From assembly GCA_002840905.1 (NCBI GenBank), contig PHDD01000018.1, positions 1-64,000 of the forward strand: 64,000 nucleotides of DNA, in the 5' to 3' direction. This DNA comes from Bacteroidetes bacterium HGW-Bacteroidetes-4. Lineage in GTDB: Bacteria; Bacteroidota; Bacteroidia; Bacteroidales; SZUA-534. The notes under the pieces were generated by a model, which saw nothing but the letters and a program-made list of their open reading frames with translations, was not told the origin of the DNA and searched no databases. Positions within the stretch are counted from its first letter, which is position 1. Each line of letters starts with the position of its first letter. The position numbers and the translations under genes are program-made. This document shows positions 57,101-64,000 of this stretch, piece after piece.

Positions 57101-57440
57101 ACAACCCTCGAACCGATGGACCAAACCATCGATTGTGATAATGAGTGAAAGCAACTATTCCGACGCACACCTGTTCCCGGTTGCCTATAAAATTAAAGGC
57201 ATAGGAAAAACGCTGGGAATGCCCGTACCGGGAACCGGAACCTTTGTATGGTGGGAAACTCAAATCGATCCAACCATATATTTTGGAATCCCCATGGGTG
57301 GATGGAAACCTTTGGACGGCCCATTTTTGGAAAACAACCAGCTGGAACCGGACATCAGAGTTCCTAATGAACCTGCCGTTATGGCTGGTGGTCGCGACCA
57401 ACAACTTGAAGAAGCGGTAAAAGAATTGCTGAAAAAGTAA
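54192..57440 (+). CDS. Tricorn-type S41 serine protease
   Basis: A 1082-residue exported protein. It has a signal peptide (LSLLAISSFLLIAHATLAQ) and two WD40/TolB-like propellers (about 25-330 and 330-700; SPDGNTILF, SPDGKSLVYA, SPDGKEVAYL). A PDZ domain lies near 785-860 and the C-terminal S41 domain (about 900-1060) follows. The expected catalytic residues are His773 (NASHTGSG) and Ser990 (NYSDAH), with VDTRFNGGGNL as the S41 core. A very charged Lys/Glu/Asp stretch (about 560-600) interrupts the second propeller. Homologues degrade peptides released by other proteases. It ends at a perfect-palindrome terminator. Confidence 0.93.
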   Translation: MRKHLSLLAISSFLLIAHATLAQTDSGWLRYPAISPDGNTILFNYKGDIYKVPSTGGTAIPLTLSDSYEYAAVWSNDGKQITFASDRYGNFDIYVMSAEGGNAQRLTFHSNNEKPSSFTPDNQSIIFSAVRQDLHTNVQFPSGVMAELYSVPINGGRVTQVLTSPAHDATFSSDGKKLIFHDRKGYEDEWRKHHTSAVTRDIWVYDMETKTYQQLSQFKGENRNPVFDSNNDDFYYLSEESGSFNVHLSSLSNPANNTQITQFKNHPVRFLTRAANNTLCFSYDGAVYTMAANGQAQKVDIKVNYDGRETLETIVPVNNDFTEFSLSPNGKEFAYVFRGEIFVSSIEYGTTKRITNTPWQERSVSFSPDGKSLVYAAEKENSWDIYNTSIVRDEEAYFYSATLLKEEAVITTPAEEFQPAFSPDGKEVAYLENRTTLKVINLESKQSRLVLPGEHNYSYADGDQWYQWSPDSKWFLVRFGPKEDIFQSEVGLIEASGTGTLRNLTKSGYDDYAPKWAMDGKVVIWGSTREGTKAEANYHTNLDVYAMFFTQEEFDKFSLSKEAFELMKETEEKAKKEKEEKDKNDKKSKKDDKETKKIDDLKFDWANLLERKQKLTVHTSSVNDWILSKEGDKLYYLTRFEGKDNIWVTDLRTKETKEFAKINARRTGMELSADGSFILVLADGKPIKVETNDGKTTPIKAKGEMVLKQEAEREYIFNHSWRQVREKFYVKDLQGTDWDFYYNEYKKFLPHINNNYDFTEMLSEMLGELNASHTGSGYRASSENGDATASLGLLYDYAHTGDGLKIAEVLLGGPLDKAKSKVKPGAILEKINGTALTTQIDFYQLLNRVKGQNTLLSLYNPETKERWDEVAIPVSLGEENQLLYKRWVKTRHDEVARLSNNKLGYVHVRGMNDASMRVVYEEALGKYVGAEALIVDTRFNGGGNLHDVLSDFLNGKKYMDIIPHGQYIGSQPSNRWTKPSIVIMSESNYSDAHLFPVAYKIKGIGKTLGMPVPGTGTFVWWETQIDPTIYFGIPMGGWKPLDGPFLENNQLEPDIRVPNEPAVMAGGRDQQLEEAVKELLKK

Positions 57441-57458
57441 GCTCAACTTACCGTTATC

Positions 57459-57500
57459 AAACCCGATGAATAAACTGCAGTTTATTCATCGGGTTTTTTT
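57459..57500 (+). terminator. Terminator built on a perfect 38-bp palindrome
   Basis: The two 19-base halves 57459-57477 and 57478-57496 are exact reverse complements (core GATGAATAAACTGCAG) and are followed by T residues to 57500. It serves the tricorn-type gene. Confidence 0.9.
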
Positions 57501-57546
57501 CTTCTACCCCACTCCAGATATTCCAATTTTAGTTCGGGGATTTGAT

Positions 57547-57554
57547 TAATTTTG
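57547..57554 (+). promoter_or_regulatory. Candidate -7 box of the ABC-F gene
   Basis: TAATTTTG fits TAnnTTTG, predicting a 17-base leader before the ATG at 57578. No matching -33 box is visible. Confidence 0.3.
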
Positions 57555-57577
57555 CGCCCTGAATTTAAGATTAAGCT

Positions 57578-59215
57578 ATGATTTCTGTTGATGGATTGAC
57601 CGTGAAGTTTGGAGGAACTACCCTGTTTAAAGATATTTCGTTTGTTATTAACGACACCGACCGTATTGCCTTAATGGGGAAAAACGGTGCCGGAAAATCG
57701 ACCTTACTGAAGCTGATTGCCGGTGACAAAACCGCTACCAAAGGACGTATTTCAGCTCCCAAAGAAGCAGTAATAGCTTATTTGCCACAGCATTTGATTA
57801 CTGAAAACCACCGTAGCGTATTTGAAGAAGCCTCACAGGCTTTTGCCCAAACCCTGGCCATGCAGACTCAAATGGATGAACTCAACCATCAGCTCACGGT
57901 GCGAACCGATTATGAATCGCCGGAATATTACGAAATAATTGAACAGGTTACTTCCTTAAGTGAAAAGCTTTACAGTCACGGTGAAATTAATTTTGATGCC
58001 GAAGTGGAGAAAATTCTGCTTGGTTTAGGTTTTGAGCGTTCCGACTTTAAACGATCAACCAGCGAGTTCAGCGGAGGATGGCGCATGCGTATTGAACTGG
58101 CAAAAATACTGCTACAAAACCCCGATCTTATACTGCTCGACGAACCCACCAACCACCTCGATATTGAAAGTGTGCAATGGCTCGAACAGTTTTTAATTAA
58201 CAGCGCCAAAGCGGTTATGGTTATATCGCACGACCGTTCGTTTGTCGATAACATTACCAACCGCACTATCGAGGTAACCATGGGGCGTATTTACGACTAC
58301 AAAGTAAACTATTCGCGCTACCTGGAACTTCGCAAAGAAAGGCGCGAACAACAACAAAAAGCCTTCGACGAACAGCAAAAAATGATTGCCGAGAATCAGG
58401 AATTTATTGAACGTTTTAAAGGCACTTATTCAAAAACCCTGCAAGTACAATCACGGGTTAAAATGCTCGAAAAATTGGAAATACTTGAAGTAGATGAAAT
58501 TGACACCTCGCACCTGCGCCTGCGTTTTCCCCCGTCGCCCCGTTCGGGAAATTACCCGGTAATTGCCGAAGGAGTAGGAAAAAGCTATGACAATAAGCCC
58601 GTATTTGCCCATGCTTCGTTCACCATTGAGCGTGGCGAAAAAGTGGCCTTTGTGGGACGAAACGGCGAAGGAAAATCGACCCTGGTAAAAGCCCTGATGG
58701 GTGAGATTGATTACGAGGGTAAGCTAACGCTGGGCCACAACACCCTGATAGGTTATTTTGCGCAAAACGAAGCCTCGCTGCTCGACGAAAACCTTACCGT
58801 TTTTCAAACCATCGACGATATTGCCAAGGGAGAAGTTCGCACAAAAATTAAAGATTTTCTGGGCGCTTTTATGTTTGGGGGCGACGACTGGGATAAAAAA
58901 GTAAAGCTGCTTTCGGGTGGTGAACGAACCCGTCTGGCCATGATAAAATTGCTGCTTGAACCAATAAACCTGCTTATTCTCGATGAGCCAACCAATCACC
59001 TCGATATGCGCACCAAAGACATACTAAAACAGGCTTTAATGGATTTCGATGGTACCCTGATTCTGGTTTCGCACGATCGCGATTTTCTGGATGGCCTGGT
59101 AAGCAAAGTTTATGAATTCGGAAATCAAAAGGTAAAAGAACACCTGGAGGGAATTCGCGAATTTTTGGAACGCAAAAAAATGGAGCATTTGAAAGAACTG
59201 GAGGTAAAAAAATAA
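57578..59215 (+). CDS. ABC-F family ribosome-associated ATPase
   Basis: A 545-residue soluble protein with two ABC ATPase domains and no membrane part. First domain: GKNGAGKST, FSGGWRMRIELAKILL, LILLDEPTNHLD. Second: GRNGEGKST, LSGGERTRLAMIKLLL, LLILDEPTNHLD. The linker between them (about 250-310) is rich in charged and Gln residues (KERREQQQKAFDEQQKM), as in EttA/YdiF/Uup proteins that act at the ribosomal E site. It is closest to the YdiF/YkpA-like housekeeping type. There is nothing to suggest an antibiotic-resistance role. Confidence 0.94.
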   Translation: MISVDGLTVKFGGTTLFKDISFVINDTDRIALMGKNGAGKSTLLKLIAGDKTATKGRISAPKEAVIAYLPQHLITENHRSVFEEASQAFAQTLAMQTQMDELNHQLTVRTDYESPEYYEIIEQVTSLSEKLYSHGEINFDAEVEKILLGLGFERSDFKRSTSEFSGGWRMRIELAKILLQNPDLILLDEPTNHLDIESVQWLEQFLINSAKAVMVISHDRSFVDNITNRTIEVTMGRIYDYKVNYSRYLELRKERREQQQKAFDEQQKMIAENQEFIERFKGTYSKTLQVQSRVKMLEKLEILEVDEIDTSHLRLRFPPSPRSGNYPVIAEGVGKSYDNKPVFAHASFTIERGEKVAFVGRNGEGKSTLVKALMGEIDYEGKLTLGHNTLIGYFAQNEASLLDENLTVFQTIDDIAKGEVRTKIKDFLGAFMFGGDDWDKKVKLLSGGERTRLAMIKLLLEPINLLILDEPTNHLDMRTKDILKQALMDFDGTLILVSHDRDFLDGLVSKVYEFGNQKVKEHLEGIREFLERKKMEHLKELEVKK

Positions 59216-59589
59216 TTGTCCTGAACGTACCTTTAAGATTACTTAAAGAGTTTCAAACCTCTATCCGCCAGTAACCTGTCTTCAACTTAACACTTAATAA
59301 TCAGCTAAAAAACCCCAAGGAGCTATATTTTATGCAGCCTTGCCACTTTACCCATGAATAAGCGTTGCAAATAGTCGTTTGAGGAACAAGCACACCTGGC
59401 CTGTATCACACTTAAGAATAAACAATTACTAAGTAATGATCCTTTAGCCTAAAGTTAGGAGGCTTATTTTTTCCGTTCACCACGTTCCAGGCAAATTATG
59501 GTCTCACCTATTTAATAAAATAGTAATCTGAAATTCATGTTCAATTGATTTAAAGTTTACAAATTGCCTTCAAATTAACATTAAAAAAT
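59216..59589. other. Intergenic stretch before the PHP-GT4 gene
   Basis: 374 bp between the ABC-F gene and the PHP-GT4 fusion. The only hairpin is a weak one at about 59456-59480 (AGCCT...AGGCT followed by a T-rich tail), too short to call with confidence. I see no RNA gene, no good frame and no TAnnTTTG box near 59590. Confidence 0.45.
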
Positions 59590-62244
59590 ATGCAAGCTAG
59601 TAATCAGAAAGATTGGTCATTTCAACAGGAATTAAAAAAAGAGCTGGAACAGTTTTTATGGAACGAACAAGAACGTTTCCCTGAACATGAAACCTTAAAA
59701 ATTGATTTACATTGCCATGATCACAACAGCGATGTCCCTGATGAGTTGCTGGGACGAATACTGAATGTGCCCGAAACATGGTTACCTACCGAGAAGCTGC
59801 TCAAAACGTTAAAGAGAAGCGGTACTCATGTAGTAACCATAACCAATCATAACAATGCCCGTTCCTGCTTCGAGCTTAAAGACAAAGGCTTTGATGTACT
59901 GGTTGGTACTGAATTTAGCTGCATGGTTCCCTATTTCAATATCGGAATTCATGTGTTGACTTACGGGTTCACTCCCGAGCAAGAATATACCCTGAACAAA
60001 CTTCGTAAGAATTTGTACCAGTTTTTACAGTTTACTCGCGAAAACAACATTCCTACTATTTGGGCGCATCCTTTATATAATTATAGCATACAGGGAATGC
60101 CTCCCATGGATTTCTTTCATAAAATGGCTGTGGTTTTTGAGAGGTTCGAGGTCATAAACGGACAACGCGATACATGGCAAAACATGCTGGTAAAAATCTG
60201 GATCGATAGTTTAACACCGCAATTGTTAGACGATTATGCAAAAAAATTTCAACTCGACCCACGGCTCTATACCAGCAATCCGTATAAAAAATCATGGTCG
60301 GGAGGTTCTGATAGTCATATGGGAATATTTACCGGACAAACCGGAACATTGCTTCATGTACCTGATTTAAAGAACCGTCTGCTTGTTTCATCCGCTTCTG
60401 AACTAGCCTTAGAAGCTATCCAAAATGGTGAAATGGCTCCTTATGGATCTCATCAGAATTTTGAAAAACTTACTGTCGCTTTTTTGGATTATGTTTGCCA
60501 GATAACCATGTACAAGCAGGATCCGGGATTACTTCGGATATTACTTCACAAAGGAACCAGCCGCGATAAACTGATAGCTATACTTGCATCGAATGCTTTT
60601 TCGGAGTTACAAAACCATAAAGTTACCATGCGGTTCATTGAGCTTTTTCATAAAAGTTTCATGGGAAAAGCACCCAAAAATTACCAGAAAATGATGGTGC
60701 CCAAAGCCTACAAACCAATTTTTAAAGAAGCAACAAAAATTGCCAATGCCCGTGAACTGCCTCCTAAATTAATGGTAAAAGAACTTTCAAAATCCATCAG
60801 TACAATTAGTGATGAACTGAACAAGGTTCTTTACAAACGATTGACAAAAAAGATTGAAAAGCTAAGCAAAAACAGCTCACTAAAAAAAATGGATGTGAAC
60901 CAAATTATCGAAAAATTGGAATTACCTAGTGATATAAGGGTGTTAATGGGGCAAAACTCAAAAAATGGACGAATTTCAACCTTCAGCATTTCCGAGTTTC
61001 TTGATGGATTATCGTTCCCTTTTCTAACCTCATCCTTAATTTTGGGAGCAAACTTTATAAGTGCCAAGGTATTATATAATACCCGTCCTTTGCTCGAAAC
61101 ATTTTCGAATGAACTTGGGAAATTTAAACACCCCAAACGTATGCTTTGGCTTACCGACACTTACGATGATAAAAACGGCGTTTCGCATGTATTGCAGGAA
61201 ATGCATAAAGAAATAAAACGTCAGAACCTGCCCATCGACATTTTAGTATGCAGCAACCATATAAAGCCCGACGACCATTTAATAGTGATAAAACCTCTGG
61301 CTGAATTTACCTTGCCTTTTTATGAACAACAACCGATACGTATTCCAAATTTCAATGAAATACATCACTTGTTTCTCAAAAATGAATACGACCGTGTGAT
61401 GTGTTCAACCGAAGGAATTATGGGCGCCGTTTCGCTTTACTTAAAACAAGCCTATAATGTACCGGCCTCATTTTACATTCATACCGATTGGGTAATGTTT
61501 GCCCGGAAAGTGATACAGCTTGATCAACATAACCTGAATCGTGTACGAAGGTTGTTACGCGCCTATTACGGAGCATTCGATCAGGTTTTTGTGCTCAATT
61601 CCGATCAGCAAAAATGGTTAACCGGAAAAGAAATGGGTTTCTCGTCCGATAAAGTAAAACTTACCGCACATTGGGCCGATTCCATTTTTAAACCAGGCCC
61701 TTCGTCAAAGTATGCAGCATTCGGATTAAGTGAAACCGATAAAGTAATTCTCTTTGCTGGAAGAATCAGTCTGGAAAAAGGAATAATGGAGATTCCCGAA
61801 ATTATTCAGAACCTGAAAGACAAACACCCCGATGTAAAAATGGTATTTGCAGGAGTTGGTCCTGCACAGGAAGAAGTCCAAAAGCTGATGCCAGATTCGG
61901 TTTTTCTGGGTTGGATTACTACCAATGAACTTCCTTATTACTATACTGCTGCCGATTTACTTATATTACCTTCAAAATTCGACACCTTTAGTTTAGTTGT
62001 ATTGGAGGCATTAAGCTGCGGTTTGCCCGTAATTGCCTACAACTCGAAAGGTCCTAAAGAAATTATTGAGCACCGGATTTCAGGTTATTTGGCATCGAGT
62101 AAAAATGAGATGGTAACCTTAATGGATGAATATTTTAGTGATGAAAAAACTCCTTTAGCATTTAAAGAAGCTGCTCTAAAGCGTGCAGCCAAATACAGCA
62201 AGAATGAAATAATGGAACAATTCATTCAGGATGTTGCTTTTTAA
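59590..62244 (+). CDS. PHP phosphoesterase-like domain fused to GT4 glycosyltransferase
   Basis: An 884-residue two-enzyme protein. Residues about 35-330 are a PHP domain with the metal ligands in place: DLHCHDHNSD, TITNHNN, GTEFS, WAHPLYN and GGSDSHMGI. A helical Lys-rich linker (about 330-500) follows. Residues about 510-884 are a GT-B glycosyltransferase of family GT4: LWLTDTYDDKNGVSHV, YIHTDWVMF, VFVLNSDQQKWL, LFAGRISLEKGI, and the donor-site motif FDTFSLVVLEALSCGLPVIA. PHP domains hydrolyse phosphate esters, so one protein might remove a phosphate and add a sugar, or the reverse. The start of the GH13 gene is 3 bp downstream. The product is unknown. Confidence 0.9.
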   Translation: MQASNQKDWSFQQELKKELEQFLWNEQERFPEHETLKIDLHCHDHNSDVPDELLGRILNVPETWLPTEKLLKTLKRSGTHVVTITNHNNARSCFELKDKGFDVLVGTEFSCMVPYFNIGIHVLTYGFTPEQEYTLNKLRKNLYQFLQFTRENNIPTIWAHPLYNYSIQGMPPMDFFHKMAVVFERFEVINGQRDTWQNMLVKIWIDSLTPQLLDDYAKKFQLDPRLYTSNPYKKSWSGGSDSHMGIFTGQTGTLLHVPDLKNRLLVSSASELALEAIQNGEMAPYGSHQNFEKLTVAFLDYVCQITMYKQDPGLLRILLHKGTSRDKLIAILASNAFSELQNHKVTMRFIELFHKSFMGKAPKNYQKMMVPKAYKPIFKEATKIANARELPPKLMVKELSKSISTISDELNKVLYKRLTKKIEKLSKNSSLKKMDVNQIIEKLELPSDIRVLMGQNSKNGRISTFSISEFLDGLSFPFLTSSLILGANFISAKVLYNTRPLLETFSNELGKFKHPKRMLWLTDTYDDKNGVSHVLQEMHKEIKRQNLPIDILVCSNHIKPDDHLIVIKPLAEFTLPFYEQQPIRIPNFNEIHHLFLKNEYDRVMCSTEGIMGAVSLYLKQAYNVPASFYIHTDWVMFARKVIQLDQHNLNRVRRLLRAYYGAFDQVFVLNSDQQKWLTGKEMGFSSDKVKLTAHWADSIFKPGPSSKYAAFGLSETDKVILFAGRISLEKGIMEIPEIIQNLKDKHPDVKMVFAGVGPAQEEVQKLMPDSVFLGWITTNELPYYYTAADLLILPSKFDTFSLVVLEALSCGLPVIAYNSKGPKEIIEHRISGYLASSKNEMVTLMDEYFSDEKTPLAFKEAALKRAAKYSKNEIMEQFIQDVAF

Positions 62245-62247
62245 GTA

Positions 62248-63855
62248 ATGGATAAAAAAGCAATCAATGGATTTGGTGGAAACATGGCACAGTGTATCAT
62301 ATTTATCTCCGGAGTTTTTATGACAGCAATCAAAATGGAGTAGGCGACATACAAGGTATAATAAGTAAACTTCCCTATTTACATAACCTGGGTATTGATG
62401 CGCTTTGGTTATCGCCCGTTTACCAATCGCCACATGCCGATTTTGGGTACGATGTAAGCGATTATTGCCAAATAGATTCCCTTTTTGGAAGCATGGATGA
62501 TTTTGATGAACTGGTAAAGCAAACCCATCAATTAGGAATGTATATCATTATGGATATGGTGCTCAATCACACCTCAGTTGAACATCTCTGGTTTATGGAG
62601 TCGCGCTCGTCGTTGGAAAACCCTAAACGCGATTGGTATATTTGGAAAGCGTCCAACGACGGAAGTCGTCCCAATAACTGGAAAAATAGGTTTGGCGGTT
62701 CAGGCTGGGAATTTGATATAATCACCCGACAATACTATTATCACTCGTTTTTAAAAGAACAACCCGATTTGAATTGGCGCAACAAGGAGGTAAAGAAAGC
62801 AATGTTCAAAATAATTAAATTCTGGCTCAACAAAGGCGTGGATGGTTTTCGGTTCGATGTGATTAATTTTATTATAAAGGATGGGAAATTCCGAAACGAT
62901 CCAACCCTTATAAGTCAATTACTTGGAACATCGAAAGTGTTTACCCGAAACCGTCCCAAATCGTTAAAGATTCTTAGCTCACTTCGCAAACTTCTTGACC
63001 AGTATACCGATAAAGTAAGTATTGGGGAAGTTTACATATTACCTCCCGGAGATCCCCAATTAGCAGCTTCCTATTTAGGCAACGGTACCAATTCGCTACA
63101 CCTGGCTTTCGACTTTTCGTTGGCTTTTAAACGCTGGAGTGCAAAAAAATATGCCCAAACCATTCATAACTGGATGCAAGCCATTCCTCCTAAAGGTTGG
63201 CCCTGTTCGGTGGTATCGAATCACGATTTGCATCGCAGTTACAACCGTCAATTCGTTCGCTTTTTTAAAGAACCCAAAGCTCGTTTAGAAGCCATGCTGC
63301 TGCTAACCCTAAAAGGAACTCCTTTTATTTATTATGGACAAGAAATTGGAATGGTAAATGGTCACATACCCCGAAAACACATTAAAGATCCCCTGGGCAA
63401 AAAGTTTTGGCCTTTTTATACCGGTCGCGATAAAGCCCGCACTCCTATGCAATGGGATAGCAGCAAATTTGCCGGTTTCTCGCTAACCGAACCCTGGTTA
63501 CCAGTAAATGCCGATTATCGTCATAAAAAATGTAAGTACCCAATGGGTACAACCCCATTCTTTACTTGTACTTTATAAAAATTTGATGCAATTAAGGCAA
63601 ACCTATACAAGTATTTCCATGGGTGATTTTAGAATTATAAATACCCGAACAAATGGAATCTTAGCTTATGAGCGCATCCATGGAAAACAAAAAATACATA
63701 TTCTTTTGAATTTTAGCTCATTTACCAAAAAATTCGTTCAAATAGACTATTCCAAATGGGACATACTCCTTTCTACTCATCTAAACACAAAAAAAGCAGT
63801 GAATACGGTAATCTCCTCCCTAAGACCTTTCGAAGGGGTGGTTCTGAAATCATAA
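62248..63855 (+). pseudogene. GH13 alpha-glucosidase-like gene with two one-base frame breaks
   Basis: The open part (62292-63578) encodes a GH13 enzyme: FGYDVSDYC, VLNHTS, nucleophile region GFRFDVINF, acid/base in SIGEVY, VVSNHDLHRSY, and TPMQWDSS typical of oligo-1,6-glucosidase/alpha-glucosidase-like members. The conserved N-terminal residues (WIWWKHGTVYHIY) continue in frame back to 62256 without an ATG. The ATG at 62248 would reach them if the A6 run at 62254-62259 had one more A. At the other end the frame leaves the family at the A6 run 63525-63530. With one A less it continues as KNVSTQWVQPHSLL to a normal end at 63855 (LRPFEGVVLKS). All catalytic residues are intact, so this may be sequencing error, recent decay, or slippage. 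Confidence 0.75.
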
Positions 63856-64000
63856 AACAGAAAAAGGAAAACTATTCAGTCGTGGAATCGATATGTAAGT
63901 TAAACGAGCCTAAATAATTTTATCCAGCTTAATCATTCAATAACTTCAAACTTAGGGCTTTCATTGTTGGGCTATAGATATAAAATAGTCCTCATCAAAC

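Noticed and set aside
59456-59480. Terminator candidate AGCCT...AGGCT with T-rich tail
   Set aside because: Only five base pairs and about 240 bp from the preceding gene.
62254-62260. Classic minus-one ribosomal slippery site A-AAA-AAG
   Set aside because: The heptamer letters are present but the reading frame is AAA-AAA-GCA, not AAA-AAG, so the canonical mechanism does not apply; an indel is simpler.
1-64000. tRNA, rRNA, CRISPR array, insertion sequence, prophage or toxin-antitoxin genes
   Set aside because: I looked through the intergenic stretches and protein set and found no supporting sequence.

Overview
The window reads as a chromosomal segment of a Bacteroidota bacterium, probably of the Marinilabiliales/Prolixibacteraceae type. 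I infer this from gene content only: an ECF sigma/FecR pair with the Bacteroidota-specific C-terminal FecR domain, three secreted proteins with type IX secretion (T9SS) C-terminal signals, TTTG/TAnnTTTG-type promoters, almost no Shine-Dalgarno sites, and AT-rich DNA. I found no tRNA, rRNA, CRISPR array, transposase, integrase or phage gene. It looks like ordinary chromosome with several accessory-flavoured blocks.

Layout. 0.1-2 kb: ECF sigma factor and FecR anti-sigma factor, divergent from a secreted prolyl oligopeptidase (2.2-4.2 kb). 4.3-6.8 kb: an MscS channel convergent with a YfcC/DcuC-family transporter. 6.9-10.4 kb: a TPR protein and the conserved zinc-ribbon/Nif3 pair. 10.5-19.2 kb: a one-direction signalling block: a histidine kinase with a periplasmic c-heme motif, a REC-PAS4-histidine kinase, a NarL-type regulator, a stand-alone receiver, and a chemoreceptor with two tandem extracytoplasmic CZB zinc domains. 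A membrane SpoIIE-type phosphatase follows at 19.6-21.0 kb. 21.2-26.9 kb: class I fumarase and a three-subunit biotin-dependent acyl-CoA carboxylase. 27-31.4 kb: an operon of two GT-C membrane glycosyltransferases around a GT2 enzyme. 31.5-38.2 kb: a DUF4256 protein, a lipoprotein glycoside hydrolase, and a large T9SS beta-propeller/PKD protein. 38.4-41.1 kb: C69 dipeptidase and malate dehydrogenase. 41.2-48.9 kb: a retropepsin-like protease convergent with a protein kinase and a 2095-residue lamin-tail-repeat surface protein. 49-52 kb: Asd, a small membrane protein, a zinc-phospholipase/S1-P1-like secreted enzyme, and a group II truncated globin. 52.2-59.2 kb: an ABC exporter, a tricorn-type protease and an ABC-F protein. 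59.6-63.9 kb: a PHP-glycosyltransferase (GT4) fusion followed 3 bp later by a GH13 alpha-glucosidase-like gene that needs two one-base frame corrections.

How it fits together. Fumarase, malate dehydrogenase and the acyl-CoA carboxylase point to C4-dicarboxylate/propionyl-CoA metabolism; the YfcC/DcuC-family carrier could belong with it. The peptidases (prolyl oligopeptidase, C69, tricorn) suggest growth on peptides. The two most unusual pieces are (1) the heme-c kinase to CZB chemoreceptor block, whose second half starts behind a set of GTATrCTCTTAT repeats and a TAnnTTTG promoter, and (2) the PHP-GT4 fusion with its GH13 partner, which may act on an undescribed glucoside. Both functional readings are inference from domains and gene order.
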